NCBI GenBank assembly: GCA_938045615.1
Contig: CALIBC010000007.1
Location: forward strand, 1 to 64,000
Direction of reading: 5' to 3'
Length of the DNA stretch: 64,000 bases
Source of the DNA: an uncultured Clostridia bacterium
Lineage (GTDB): Bacteria > Bacillota > Clostridia > Peptostreptococcales > Anaerovoracaceae
Shown: in pieces, positions 19,218 to 28,551 of the stretch
How positions within the stretch are numbered: position 1 is the stretch's first letter
Layout of the letters: each line of letters starts with the position of its first letter
Notes under the pieces: model-generated
Seen by the model: the letters and a program-made list of their open reading frames with translations, nothing else
What the model was told of the DNA's origin: nothing
Databases searched by the model: none
Position numbers and translations under genes: made by a program

Positions 19218-21914
19218 CTACTTCTTCCGCACTCCATTCGCATCTTTCAGGTAAAAGAAATTCTTAACCCTGTTGTCCGTGTCTATCAATCCGTTGTACT
19301 GCACGGTCTGATATTCGTTTATGAGCGAACGCATCTTGCCGTCCTTTTCGTCAGGGTCATAGAGATTTCCTTTGCTGTCCATGCAGCCGATATCGGTGAT
19401 GACAGGCATCTTCTTGTAAAGATCCATCAGATACTTGTCATACCCGCTCATCTTTCCTCCGATCGCCTTCATCATGTATGCCGACAGATAGTTGGCGCTG
19501 ATGTTGACATTCTCTTTTTCTTTGATGTCGTAGTTTGCCCATATCATGAACGGCACCCTGTACTTTCTTTCTTCCCCCGTGAATTTCATCTCATTCTTGC
19601 CCGAGGAGTTGAAGAGTTCACTGTAAAAATCGTTTTCCACCCTCGGCTGATGATCCCCGAAGAAGACAAGCACCGTAGGTTCATCCACATTCTCGTAATA
19701 CTTTATGAGATCTTTCAGTGCATCGTCCGACTTTTTCATCAGGTTGAGGAACTGTCCGGCTTCTTCCTGCTTGAGTGCATCGTCCTCTATGGATATGCCG
19801 GAATCCACGATACCCGACGAGTACAGATATCCGCCGTGATTTTGAATCGTGACGTTGAACATGTAGAACGGAAGCGCCCCGTTGTTTGCTTTTGCTTTTT
19901 CGTACTGCTGTTTCACTATATCGTAATCCTGCTTATCGGATATGAAAGATCTTATCTTTTCCGGTTTATGCAGGTCTTCCATGGATATGTACTTGTCAAA
20001 TCCCAGATTCGGATATGCGTTGTTTCTGTTGTAGGAATTGTTCATTCCCGGGTGAAACGCAATGTTGCCGCCGTATCCTCTCTGCTTGAGTTTCCACGTG
20101 AGCGAAGGCGTCATTGACTTTATCCTGTTGGTGTAAGGAACCGAGTGGAACGGCAGGTGCTGCATAGAGAAACCTGTAAGAAATTCAAATTCCGTGCACG
20201 CCGTACCGCCTCCGAATATGGATGTGTGCATCGTTCCCTTGATCGTATTCTTTTTGAGACTATGGAAGAACGGCATGTAGTCCTTGTTGGTCTTGAATTT
20301 GTTTATAAACTGCAAATCGGCGAAAGACTCATTCATTATTCCGATGATATTCGGGGTTTTTCCGGTCGTGCCGCTCACCTTGCTTGCGGTGTCGGGTTCA
20401 TACTTTTCCGCGATCCGGCGAACCCTCTCGGGCGAATAGTTTTTCGGTTTCTCCACTATGGACATATTTATGGTCACTACAAACGATAAAGCATAGCCGT
20501 GCTTGTAGTAGTTGCTCTTTGGTCTGAAACTTGAGACGCGCACGTTGTGATTTTCTATCACCGAGCTTGTGAAGAACACGTAGTTAAAGAGAAATCCCAG
20601 TCCCACCGCAACCGCCAGTGCAATCGTGCGTTTCTTCCATCCCAGTCCCTTGTTCGCTCTCAGTTTTATTGCCATGGCTATCCATATCACGGTCAGCATT
20701 ATCGCCCACAGACTCGCCTTGTTAAAGCTCATGCTGTATCCGCCGGCAACCTCCATCCCGGTTCTCCAGTTTATTATATCCGTTGCGATAAGCGGAGCAT
20801 CCCGGAACAGAAGCATCATGTAATTAGCAAATGCAAATCCAAACGCCGAGAGTGTGGTCAGTATGATGGTCGCCCTTGTCCTGTTGGTTATCACATAGAA
20901 GATCCACCAAACGACGGCTATTATGAATATGTTCAGCATGCCTTGGAAAGAAAACAAAAGTCCCAGCGTTTCAATTATGGACATGTCTGCTATCTTCGAG
21001 ATTATATAATATGCCACAAGCGGCGTCAGAATAAACATCCCCCGCAAAAGTGCGCGGTTCAGATCTACAGGGCTTCTTCTCCTTGTTCTGTTGATCTTCT
21101 CTTCGATTTTATCCACGGGCAGCGCCACAAATATGATCGCCAGTATTATCACCGCTATGAAAATCGAGAAAAACGAATACTTAAAGTATCTGTAGCTCAA
21201 AGCGGCGAAAAGGTGCTCTCCGTTCAGTACTTTTTCACCGCCCGCATCGACCCGGACAAGATGGTTGGCGTCGTCTTTCTTTTCCGTCAGCAGTTTGACC
21301 GCAAACGGTTTTTTTGAAGATACATCCACCGACCTGACCTGTAGCTTGTATTTTTTCTTTTCTGTGAGGTTCAGCCACTTTCTGAACTTGGCGTTTCCTC
21401 TTTTGGTGACGATCTTGTTTCTGTTTGCCGCCGCAGAGTCCCTTACAAATGAAAATACCGTTGCCGAATTATGAACTATGAGCTTGGTTTGCAGTTCCGT
21501 TTTGGCAAGTTCTTTGTTCTTCGCATCAAGCAGCGAAACTATCACCTTGCCTTTTGCGTTGTAATTGCCCGCATTGGAAAAAAACATCTGCACTTTCGTG
21601 AGTTTGTCCTTCTCTGCGACAAATTCCTGTCTGAGAGTCACATTGCCTTTCATGTCAATGCTTCTCGAACCGCTCTGTTTGGCCAGATAGCGATCCATAT
21701 CCGTTTTTACGAGCGCAGGATTTTCCCTGAGTTCATACCTTTGTTCCTGCGTGGTTTTCGGCACTTTCATATCGTTTATGTACTTTCTGGAAACCATAAA
21801 GCTGTCCTTCTTGAATATGACAAAAGCCAGTGTCGTCAACAACACAATTGTCAAAACCACGGTTTTGATCAGATAGCACTTACGACAAGTGCTCTTTTTG
21901 GAAAAGTCGTCCAT
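19218..21914 (-). CDS. LtaS-type phosphoglycerol transferase (sulfatase fold) with large extracytoplasmic N-terminal insertion
   Basis: An 898-residue alkaline-phosphatase-superfamily membrane enzyme related to lipoteichoic acid synthase. One TM helix is at 16-34. A roughly 200-residue extracytoplasmic domain with predicted beta strands (about 40-240) follows, then further TM helices between 247 and 455, and the sulfatase domain from about 520. The probable nucleophile is the Thr in 'GGGTACTEFEF' (T571). Metal-ligand motifs are 'NES' (528-530), 'NHGG' (H693) and 'FFGDHQP' (D754/H755). Canonical LtaS is about 650 residues with five N-terminal helices, so the inserted domain is unusual. AAGGAG precedes the ATG at 21914. 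It heads a tight run with uvrB and uvrA (10-base gaps). The exact polymer is not readable. Confidence 0.85.
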   Translation of the reverse strand: MDDFSKKSTCRKCYLIKTVVLTIVLLTTLAFVIFKKDSFMVSRKYINDMKVPKTTQEQRYELRENPALVKTDMDRYLAKQSGSRSIDMKGNVTLRQEFVAEKDKLTKVQMFFSNAGNYNAKGKVIVSLLDAKNKELAKTELQTKLIVHNSATVFSFVRDSAAANRNKIVTKRGNAKFRKWLNLTEKKKYKLQVRSVDVSSKKPFAVKLLTEKKDDANHLVRVDAGGEKVLNGEHLFAALSYRYFKYSFFSIFIAVIILAIIFVALPVDKIEEKINRTRRRSPVDLNRALLRGMFILTPLVAYYIISKIADMSIIETLGLLFSFQGMLNIFIIAVVWWIFYVITNRTRATIILTTLSAFGFAFANYMMLLFRDAPLIATDIINWRTGMEVAGGYSMSFNKASLWAIMLTVIWIAMAIKLRANKGLGWKKRTIALAVAVGLGFLFNYVFFTSSVIENHNVRVSSFRPKSNYYKHGYALSFVVTINMSIVEKPKNYSPERVRRIAEKYEPDTASKVSGTTGKTPNIIGIMNESFADLQFINKFKTNKDYMPFFHSLKKNTIKGTMHTSIFGGGTACTEFEFLTGFSMQHLPFHSVPYTNRIKSMTPSLTWKLKQRGYGGNIAFHPGMNNSYNRNNAYPNLGFDKYISMEDLHKPEKIRSFISDKQDYDIVKQQYEKAKANNGALPFYMFNVTIQNHGGYLYSSGIVDSGISIEDDALKQEEAGQFLNLMKKSDDALKDLIKYYENVDEPTVLVFFGDHQPRVENDFYSELFNSSGKNEMKFTGEERKYRVPFMIWANYDIKEKENVNISANYLSAYMMKAIGGKMSGYDKYLMDLYKKMPVITDIGCMDSKGNLYDPDEKDGKMRSLINEYQTVQYNGLIDTDNRVKNFFYLKDANGVRKK

Positions 21915-22016
21915 TAAAAATCTCTCCTTAACTCTCCTTAATATTATTCAATATACATATCCTTTCGGAATCTCTTTCGATGCGGCGGAATTGGCTATAT
22001 TGCGCTCTTTCCGCCC

Positions 22017-22037
22017 GGCGCCGTATAAACCGGCGCC
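22017..22037 (-). other. GC-rich inverted repeat downstream of folD
   Basis: A 7-bp perfect stem (ggcgccg / cggcgcc) with a 7-base loop, in the 165-bp gap between folD and the LtaS-like gene. It has no T-tract, so terminator function is doubtful. Confidence 0.4.
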
Positions 22038-22079
22038 CTCACAACGCTTCGGTCAGGCGCCCCATGGATTTGCCGGCTG

Positions 22080-22940
22080 TCAAAGCAGCCCGGCCGCCCG
22101 CTCCGCAGCTTTTATGACATGTTCTGCAAGTACCGACGATGTGACTCCGCCGACACCGCCCGGAACCGGGCTTATATATGAAGCCACCTGCGAGACATTA
22201 TCAAAATCGACATCACCGCATAGCTTCCCGAACTGATCGACGTTTATTCCGACGTCAACGACGATGCTTCCGGGGCTTACCATATCCGCTGTTATCATAT
22301 TTGCTTTCCCCGCCGCAGCGACTACTATGTCGGCTCTTGCGCACTCCTTCCGCAGATTCGCAGTCTTCGTGTGGCAGACGGTCACCGTTGCATTTTTCTT
22401 GAGCATGAGCATGGCCAAAGGCTTTCCCACCACCATACTTCTTCCGACGATCGTTACATTTTTCCCTTTCAGATCCACATCATAACACTCAAGCATTTCC
22501 ATCACCGCCCGAGCCGTGCACGGGGCAAAACCCGTCCCGTCGCCAACAAATACCCTGGATATGTTTACCGGGCTCATGCAGTCCACATCTTTTGCGGGAT
22601 CTATCGCAGCCGCAACGGCGGTCTCATCAAGATGCCGGGGAAGCGGTCTGAATAACATTATCCCGTGCACCTTTGGATCCTCATTCATCTTCGAAACAGT
22701 CTCGACAAGCCCGTCCATGCCGATATTTTCGTCAAGCTCCGTGACCTTCATATCTATACCCACGCTCTCCATGCGCTTGCCGGCACCTTTTTCATATGCC
22801 ATATCGTCGGCTCTTTGCCCCACTCTGACTATGTTCAGGACAGGTATTACCCCTATTTCTTCAAGCCGCTTGACCCGCTTGATCATCCTTTCCTTCATTG
22901 CGGCGTTGACTTGCGCACCTTTCATCAAAATTTTTGCCAT
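22080..22940 (-). CDS. folD: FolD-family methylenetetrahydrofolate dehydrogenase (variant active site)
   Basis: The FolD fold, normally the NADP-dependent methylene-THF dehydrogenase plus methenyl-THF cyclohydrolase. The NAD(P) domain is clear ('GRSMVVGKP', 'PVPGGVGGVTSSVL'). The N-terminal catalytic domain is unusual. The usual Y-x-x-x-K reads 'YEKGA', putting Ala at the Lys position. The usual 'VQLPLP' reads 'LFRPLP', replacing the Gln, and 'DVDG(F)' reads 'DVDCM'. The family Tyr and Asp remain. Similar variants exist in Clostridia as I recall, annotated as FolD. Dehydrogenase activity is likely; cyclohydrolase activity is doubtful. I use the ATG at 22940 (287 aa); a TTG at 22961 with a stronger AAGGAG would add seven residues. 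Confidence 0.9.
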   Translation of the reverse strand: MAKILMKGAQVNAAMKERMIKRVKRLEEIGVIPVLNIVRVGQRADDMAYEKGAGKRMESVGIDMKVTELDENIGMDGLVETVSKMNEDPKVHGIMLFRPLPRHLDETAVAAAIDPAKDVDCMSPVNISRVFVGDGTGFAPCTARAVMEMLECYDVDLKGKNVTIVGRSMVVGKPLAMLMLKKNATVTVCHTKTANLRKECARADIVVAAAGKANMITADMVSPGSIVVDVGINVDQFGKLCGDVDFDNVSQVASYISPVPGGVGGVTSSVLAEHVIKAAERAAGLL

Positions 22941-22998
22941 CTTTTCTTCCTCTTTGCCCAAGCTTCTCTCCTTTCAACTGCTCAATGCCCGTCCACCG

Positions 22999-23901
22999 TC
23001 AGTATCGCGGTCTCTTGTAAAAACGTCCCGAAAAGCGTTCTGTCTTCAAAACATTGACAAATGCTTTAGGATCGATGTCCTTTATTTCTTTCACTATCAT
23101 ATCTACCTGACTGCTCTCAACCACCGAATAAATCATATTCTTCTTTTTCTCCAGAAAAAAGCCCTCGCCTTTGAACAGCGTGGCGTCGTGTCTGGTCATT
23201 ATACTGATTTTGTCGTATACGGACTCAGGCATATCCGTTATGATTATAAGTGTATGCTTGTCGTATCTCTTGAACAGTTCGCCGTAGAGCTGCATAAGCA
23301 CATACTGATATATTATGGAATACAGTGCCTTGTCCCAACCGAAGAAAAAACCGGCAAGTGCCAGAATAACTACGTTTCCGAGCAAAATATAATTCCACGT
23401 GTTTATTCCTCTCTTCTCGGAAAAATACACCGAAAGAAGATCCGTTCCACCGCTGCTTGTTCCGACCCAAAGGCACAGGAGTCCGGAAAGACCACTTGTG
23501 ATGCCACCGAAAACCGCAACCAGAAGCACATCCGAGGTTATCGCAACGTGCGGCAGCATGTCTGTCAGAAGGCTCGACAGTACTACATAGTAAAGAGAGT
23601 ATAACGTGAATTTTTTCCCCAAGCTCCTTATTCCCAGATATGTTGAAATAACATTGAGCGGCAGAAAGACCACAGAATACGGCACAAATATCCCGGCATA
23701 TTTTGAAAACAGCCTCGTTACCATAAGCGCAACTCCGGAATAACCGCCCGGAAACAGGCCTCCGGCACTCACAAAGCTGTTGATGTTGAACGCACAAATT
23801 ACTGCACCGAGTGTAACGCTCACTCCCCTGAGCATTTCCCGCAGCACTTTTTCTCTTTTACTCAAAGGTATCCTCGGATCCCTTCTCTTTTTAAACGACA
23901 T
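22999..23901 (-). CDS. YitT family membrane protein (DUF161/DUF2179)
   Basis: A 300-residue protein with about five or six hydrophobic helices in the first 200 residues. 'GGLFPGGYSGVALM' is characteristic of the YitT family. A soluble C-terminal DUF2179 domain ('DKHTLIIITDMPESV', 'FFLEKKKNMIYSVV') ends it. The function of the family is unknown. The ATG at 23901 is directly preceded by GGAGAGAGGAA; a longer reading would ignore that site. An extended -10 promoter at 23991-23999 lies upstream. It precedes folD by about 60 bases in the same direction. Confidence 0.9.
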   Translation of the reverse strand: MSFKKRRDPRIPLSKREKVLREMLRGVSVTLGAVICAFNINSFVSAGGLFPGGYSGVALMVTRLFSKYAGIFVPYSVVFLPLNVISTYLGIRSLGKKFTLYSLYYVVLSSLLTDMLPHVAITSDVLLVAVFGGITSGLSGLLCLWVGTSSGGTDLLSVYFSEKRGINTWNYILLGNVVILALAGFFFGWDKALYSIIYQYVLMQLYGELFKRYDKHTLIIITDMPESVYDKISIMTRHDATLFKGEGFFLEKKKNMIYSVVESSQVDMIVKEIKDIDPKAFVNVLKTERFSGRFYKRPRY

Positions 23902-23990
23902 TTCCTCTCTCCAAATCAACGATAGCCACTCAACAACCGGAGCGGCCTTGCAGACTTCTGCGACCTACGGTCATAAACGAAATCTTATCC

Positions 23991-23999
23991 ATTATATCA
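23991..23999 (-). promoter_or_regulatory. Extended -10 promoter for the yitT-type gene
   Basis: Minus strand TGATATAAT (23991-23999) is an extended -10 element about 90 bases upstream of the start codon. No good -35 is seen. Confidence 0.5.
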
Positions 24000-24083
24000 C
24001 ATCGATTGGCGTTTGCTTACCGTTTTTTATTGGAATCGCACAATTTTCAAAGTGGCAATTTCCGATTATATTCTCTTTTGTGA

Positions 24084-24112
24084 TTGACACATAAAGTTCA
24101 GGCAAATATAAT
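24084..24112 (+). promoter_or_regulatory. Perfect-consensus sigma-A promoter for the NSS symporter
   Basis: TTGACA (24084-24089), a 17-base spacer and TATAAT (24107-24112), about 33 bases before the ATG with AGGAGG between. Confidence 0.92.
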
Positions 24113-24144
24113 GTTGTCGATTATATTTTTGAGGAGGATGTTTT

Positions 24145-25566
24145 ATGACAAATGATAACAAAGGCAAGTTCAGATCCCAGTTCGGATTTCTGATGGCCGC
24201 AATCGGAGTTGCTATAGGATTGGGGAATATTTGGGGTTTCCCGTATAAGATGGGAGCCAACGGCGGATTCGCTTTTCTTCTGATTTACGTTTTCATGGCT
24301 GTCTTTATAGGTTATCCTCTTCTCCTTGCCGAAATCGCACTCGGGCGAAAAACCGGCAAGGCTGCCGTTGAGGCATTTCAATCGGCAAGCCCCAAATTTA
24401 CGTTCGTGGGCGTTTTCGAAACCATGGTTCCTTTTCTGTTGCTTTGCTTCTACTGCGTTCTGGGCGGCGTGGTAATCAAATACGCCATAGCCAACTTCGG
24501 CGACATTGTCGGAGCTTCATTCGGAGTCAAAGGAACGAAGAGTGACGTATTCTTCGGGAATTTTGTTTCAGATACCAAAATGACGGTGCTGTTCACTCTT
24601 TTGTTTCTTTTCCTCACATCTTATACAGTGTTCAGGGGTATCGAAAACGGTATCGAAAAGTTCTGCGCCTACGGTATGCCGCTGTTGTTCCTGATGCTTC
24701 TCATAACCGTGGTCAAGTGCTGCACGCTGCCACACGGAATCGAGGGGATCAAATTCATGTTCAAACCGGACTTTAAAATTTTTGCCGGAACCGGCTGGTT
24801 CAAGGTCTTTGCAATGGCCGGTGGACAGATGTTCTTCTCCATTTCATTGGCATCGGGTGCATTGATAGCTTATGGGTCTTACATGAAGAAAGATGCCGAT
24901 CTTGAAAAAAGTGCAATGCTGATTCCGTTCTTTGATACGATTGCGGCACTGCTTGCGGGGCTTGCGGTGTTCCCTGCCGTTTTCTCCGCCAATCTTCCTC
25001 CAACAGGAGGCCCCGGGCTGCTGTTCGTTTCCCTGCAGACGGTTTTCAACTCGATGGGCAGCGTAGGTCCGATATTCGGCTTCATATTCTATCTGCTGGT
25101 TTTTGTGGCGGCGTTCTCATCGTCCATAGGCATGATGGAGGGCGGCATCTCCGCGATCATGGATTCCCGCATCAAGCGCAATAAAGGCGCCAGCAGACCT
25201 CTGGTGGTTCTGGGTATCACCGTCACGACCATCATAGGAAGCAGTCTGGTTGCGCTGGATCAACTCGGTGGAAATCAATCGATGTGGAAACCGTTCGGTC
25301 TGGGCAGCTGGCTCGACGTATTTGACCTGGGAGGTGAAGGTATACTGATGCCTTTGGGAGGTCTCATGACAGCAATTCTCTTCGGATGGGTTCGCAGAGG
25401 ATTCCTCGACGATGAAATCCGTAGCAGTTCCACATACAAGAGCAAAGGATTTGTTCATTTCTGTCTGCGCTGGATAGCCCCTATATTTATGGCGTTTGTG
25501 GTGTTCGTTCAGATCAGCAATTTCTTCTTCTCAAACACCGCATGGTACCGCGCATTGCTCGGATAA
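24145..25566 (+). CDS. Sodium-dependent amino-acid transporter, NSS (SNF) family
   Basis: A 473-residue neurotransmitter:sodium symporter homologue (TnaT/MhsT/LeuT relatives), probably importing hydrophobic or aromatic amino acids with Na+. The first helix carries the family signature 'GVAIGLGNIWGFPYKMGANGG' (residues 16-36; Na+ and substrate contacts lie in this unwound helix). 'GYPLLLAEIALGR' follows. About 11-12 TM segments are visible; the length suits the 11-helix MhsT-type group. It has AGGAGG before the ATG, a consensus promoter and its own terminator, so it is monocistronic. The exact substrate cannot be told. Confidence 0.93.
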   Translation: MTNDNKGKFRSQFGFLMAAIGVAIGLGNIWGFPYKMGANGGFAFLLIYVFMAVFIGYPLLLAEIALGRKTGKAAVEAFQSASPKFTFVGVFETMVPFLLLCFYCVLGGVVIKYAIANFGDIVGASFGVKGTKSDVFFGNFVSDTKMTVLFTLLFLFLTSYTVFRGIENGIEKFCAYGMPLLFLMLLITVVKCCTLPHGIEGIKFMFKPDFKIFAGTGWFKVFAMAGGQMFFSISLASGALIAYGSYMKKDADLEKSAMLIPFFDTIAALLAGLAVFPAVFSANLPPTGGPGLLFVSLQTVFNSMGSVGPIFGFIFYLLVFVAAFSSSIGMMEGGISAIMDSRIKRNKGASRPLVVLGITVTTIIGSSLVALDQLGGNQSMWKPFGLGSWLDVFDLGGEGILMPLGGLMTAILFGWVRRGFLDDEIRSSSTYKSKGFVHFCLRWIAPIFMAFVVFVQISNFFFSNTAWYRALLG

Positions 25567-25570
25567 TTAA

Positions 25571-25637
25571 ACGGCAGTTTCATGCTTACACGATAAATCG
25601 GAATATCGTTACGATATGTATGAAACTGCCGTCTTTT
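25571..25637 (+). terminator. Terminator after the NSS symporter, possibly bidirectional
   Basis: A 13-bp perfect stem (25571-25583 with 25620-25632) encloses a loop that can pair internally (acgata/tatcgt). It is followed by cttttaat on the plus strand. On the minus strand the stem is followed by a T/A-rich run, so it may also end the recR transcript. Confidence 0.85.
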
Positions 25638-25688
25638 AATATCACGTACCGACATGATGCGTACATCATACTTCAATATGCGCCTCCG

Positions 25689-26291
25689 TCATATTTCGGT
25701 GCGTCCTTCCATAGCCTTAATGAGCGTGACCTCGTCCGCATATTCAAGGTCTCCCCCCACCGGTAACCCGTGGGCTATTCTTGTGACCCGTATTCCTGAA
25801 TTATGCAGCAACCGTGAAATATACATCGCCGTGGCCTCACCCTCTATGTTCGGGTTTGTCGCCAATATCACTTCTGCGATTCCGGGATTTTCCCGTAGCC
25901 GTGTTATAAGGCTCTTGAGGTTTATATCTTCCGGTCCCATACCTTCCATGGGGGAGATGACCCCGTTGAGTACGTGGTACAGTCCCTTATATTCTCTTAT
26001 TCTTTCCATCGCCATAACATCTTGCGGGCTTTCCACGACGCATATTACGTTCCGGTCGCGATTTTTATCCTCACACACATGGCAGGGATCCTTGTCCGTC
26101 AGGTTCCCGCACACCGAGCAATATCTCATCGTCTTTTTCGCATCGTAAATAGACGACGCAAGCGCTTCCGCCTCACGATCGCTGACAGAAAGTATATGAA
26201 AAGCCAGTCTTTGAGCTGTTTTGTTTCCCACTCCCGGAAGTTTTGCAAGTTCTCCGATGAGCCTTCCAAACGGTTTTGGGAACTGATTCAT
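25689..26291 (-). CDS. recR: Recombination mediator RecR
   Basis: A 200-residue RecR that acts with RecO (and RecF) to load RecA at gaps. A helix-hairpin-helix ('LPGVGNKTAQRLA', 18-30), a C4 zinc finger (C58, C61, C70, C73) and a Toprim domain ('CVVESPQDVMAMER') occur in the standard order. Length is normal. It is the last gene of ffs-dnaX-ybaB-recR, an arrangement conserved in Firmicutes, with 14 bases to ybaB. Confidence 0.97.
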   Translation of the reverse strand: MNQFPKPFGRLIGELAKLPGVGNKTAQRLAFHILSVSDREAEALASSIYDAKKTMRYCSVCGNLTDKDPCHVCEDKNRDRNVICVVESPQDVMAMERIREYKGLYHVLNGVISPMEGMGPEDINLKSLITRLRENPGIAEVILATNPNIEGEATAMYISRLLHNSGIRVTRIAHGLPVGGDLEYADEVTLIKAMEGRTEI

Positions 26292-26305
26292 CTCTTCCCT
26301 CTTTC

Positions 26306-26668
26306 CTATAGCCCCGGAATGTTGAGTCCGCCGGTCAGTTTCTCATATTCACCGCCGGTCATCTCATCTATGCGGCGCATTCCTTCGTTTATGGCCGCCA
26401 TGACAAGATCTTGCAGAGTTTCCACATCATCAGGATCAACGACATCAGGATCTATCACAAGAGATTTAATTTCTCTCTTTCCGCTTATGACCGCCTTGAC
26501 AACGCCTCCTCCGGCAGTAGTTTCGATCTCTTTTTCCTCAAGCTCCGCCTGCATCTTTTCCATCTCTTCCTGCATGGCCTGCATCCTGCGGATCTGCTCC
26601 ATCTGACCTTTTCTGCCGCCTGCGGCACCTGTTTTAGGCCTCTTGCCCGCTTTCATTCCTCTACCCAT
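26306..26668 (-). CDS. YbaB/EbfC family nucleoid-associated protein
   Basis: A 120-residue small DNA-binding protein of the YbaB/EbfC family, which forms tweezer-like dimers. A basic Gly-rich head (1-22) precedes the long helix ('MQAMQEEMEKMQAELEEKE'), then the family's 'ETTAGGGVVKAVISGKREI' strand region and 'DLVMAAINEGMRRID'. GGAGG lies eight bases before the ATG. It sits between dnaX and recR, the usual place. Confidence 0.95.
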   Translation of the reverse strand: MGRGMKAGKRPKTGAAGGRKGQMEQIRRMQAMQEEMEKMQAELEEKEIETTAGGGVVKAVISGKREIKSLVIDPDVVDPDDVETLQDLVMAAINEGMRRIDEMTGGEYEKLTGGLNIPGL

Positions 26669-26773
26669 TTCTATATCCTCCGTATATTTTTCACTCTATT
26701 TGTGTGTCCTCAATATTGCGACATAAATAGTGCCACAAGAGTTTTCGTTTGCATCTTTTTTGTCACGGAATGA

Positions 26774-28519
26774 TTATAAAATTTCTTCCGCACTATCCTT
26801 TACCTCAACCGGTATGCCGATTTCCCGAGAAGCTCTTTCCGCTATCGAGAGTATATCATCCTCAACCCGTTCTTCCGCTTTCGGTTCATCCTCGCCCGTC
26901 TTTACGACCATCTTCATCTTTCTGCCGACAAGTTCTTCCATGGCACCGCAGATATCCTCGGTCTTATCCCTCATACGCTTTTCAAACGCTTCGTTTATGC
27001 CCGACGCAACAACTTTGAATTCCACATCGTTCATGGCAGCCAAACTGAAGTTTTTCATTACACGCATAGATGCCTGTTCTCTGATAATCTTCTCGGACAC
27101 AGCTTCCCATATGTCGTCCAGCTCCGCCTGAGTGTGTTCCGCTTCATTTCCCGGTGGCGTTTCCATGCCTTCTTCCTGCTCATTTTTCGGCGCCTTGTTC
27201 ACGCCCTTTTCGGGCATATTTTCCGGCGCATCTTTTCCGTCCGTTTTCGGGAGTTTCCCATCAATCGATTCGGGGAGATTCCCGGCAACCGGTTCGATGG
27301 GATTTACGGTATCCGATTTTTGGGCCGGCGTTTGAGCACTCACAGACATCGACTTTTCCGCAGAATTGATCGAGAAAACATGTCTTTGGCGCTGCCCGGC
27401 CGCAGCACCCTCGGGCATCGCATCTACGTACTCCGTTTCCTCGGCTATTGCAACTATAGCAACTTCCATCAAGATTCTCGCCTGAGTCGAATACGTTGCA
27501 TCATTTATGGCTTTTGCCAGTATCATTATGCTCCTGTTCAGCGTTGAAACACTAATCTCCTTGCTCTGCTCTTTGAGTTTTTCGATATTCTCCGTCGACA
27601 TATTCAACATGTCCGCCGGGTCTTTTACAAACTTTACGATCAAAAGGCTTCTGTAATATTCCATCCAGTCTTTCATGATGCACTTGACGTCTTTGCCGTC
27701 CCTAAGCGCAGTATCCAGAAGAAAAAACGCATCGGAAACTCTCATGTTTAGGATGTTGCCTGTGAGGCGCATATAAAAATCCTGCGAAACCGCACCCAGG
27801 TATTCAAGCACCGTTTCCCTGTCCATCTTCTCATCCCCACCGGAAAGACACTGCTCCAGCAGGCTGAGAGCATCCCTTACAGATCCGTCGGCGTTGGCTG
27901 CCAAAAGTGACAATGCCCCGTCCGTTGCCTCAACACTCGCACTTTCGCAGATCTCACGCATTTTTATCGTTAGCTTGCGTGACGGCACCCTCTTGAAATC
28001 CAGTCTCATGCATCTTGACATTACGGTCTGCGGCATCTTTTCCGGGTTTGTGGTAGCAAGTATGAACATCACATGTTCCGGCGGCTCCTCCAGAGTTTTT
28101 AAAAGTGCATTGTATCCTCCTTGCGAAAGCATATGCACTTCATCTATTATATATACTTTCTTTTTGCCTACGCTCGGCGGATAATTTACGCTTTCCCGCA
28201 ATTCGCGTATATTGTCTACACCGTTGTTTGATGCTGCGTCGATTTCGATCACGTCCATAAATCCGCCTGCGCTTATCGCCTTGCAGTTTTCGCAGACGCC
28301 ACATGGACGCTCGCCGCTCGCATTGCAATTTACGGCCTTTGCCAGTATCCTGGCGGTCGTCGTCTTTCCGGTACCGCGCGTTCCGCACAGCAAATAAGCG
28401 TGGCTGAGTGTGTTGCTCGCAATCTGGTGTTTCAAAATGCGCACTATGTGCTCCTGCCCGATCAGCTCCGAAAAAACTTCCGGTCTATATTTTCTGTACA
28501 ATGATAGATAGTGACTCAT
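26774..28519 (-). CDS. dnaX: DNA polymerase III subunits gamma/tau
   Basis: The clamp-loader ATPase (581 residues). N-terminal 'LYRKYRP', Walker A 'GTRGTGKTT', a zinc module ('CNASGERPCGVCENC'), Walker B 'IIDEVHMLS' and sensor 'TTNPEKMP' are all present. An Ala/Pro/Glu-rich linker (about 400-470) leads to a C-terminal tau-like domain. Length fits a full tau. I did not identify a programmed frameshift site. It follows the SRP RNA gene by about 30 bases and could share its transcript. The RBS is weak (AAGGA some 14 bases away). Confidence 0.96.
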   Translation of the reverse strand: MSHYLSLYRKYRPEVFSELIGQEHIVRILKHQIASNTLSHAYLLCGTRGTGKTTTARILAKAVNCNASGERPCGVCENCKAISAGGFMDVIEIDAASNNGVDNIRELRESVNYPPSVGKKKVYIIDEVHMLSQGGYNALLKTLEEPPEHVMFILATTNPEKMPQTVMSRCMRLDFKRVPSRKLTIKMREICESASVEATDGALSLLAANADGSVRDALSLLEQCLSGGDEKMDRETVLEYLGAVSQDFYMRLTGNILNMRVSDAFFLLDTALRDGKDVKCIMKDWMEYYRSLLIVKFVKDPADMLNMSTENIEKLKEQSKEISVSTLNRSIMILAKAINDATYSTQARILMEVAIVAIAEETEYVDAMPEGAAAGQRQRHVFSINSAEKSMSVSAQTPAQKSDTVNPIEPVAGNLPESIDGKLPKTDGKDAPENMPEKGVNKAPKNEQEEGMETPPGNEAEHTQAELDDIWEAVSEKIIREQASMRVMKNFSLAAMNDVEFKVVASGINEAFEKRMRDKTEDICGAMEELVGRKMKMVVKTGEDEPKAEERVEDDILSIAERASREIGIPVEVKDSAEEIL

Positions 28520-28551
28520 ACGATGATCTTATCCTTACCGACAAAATGAAA

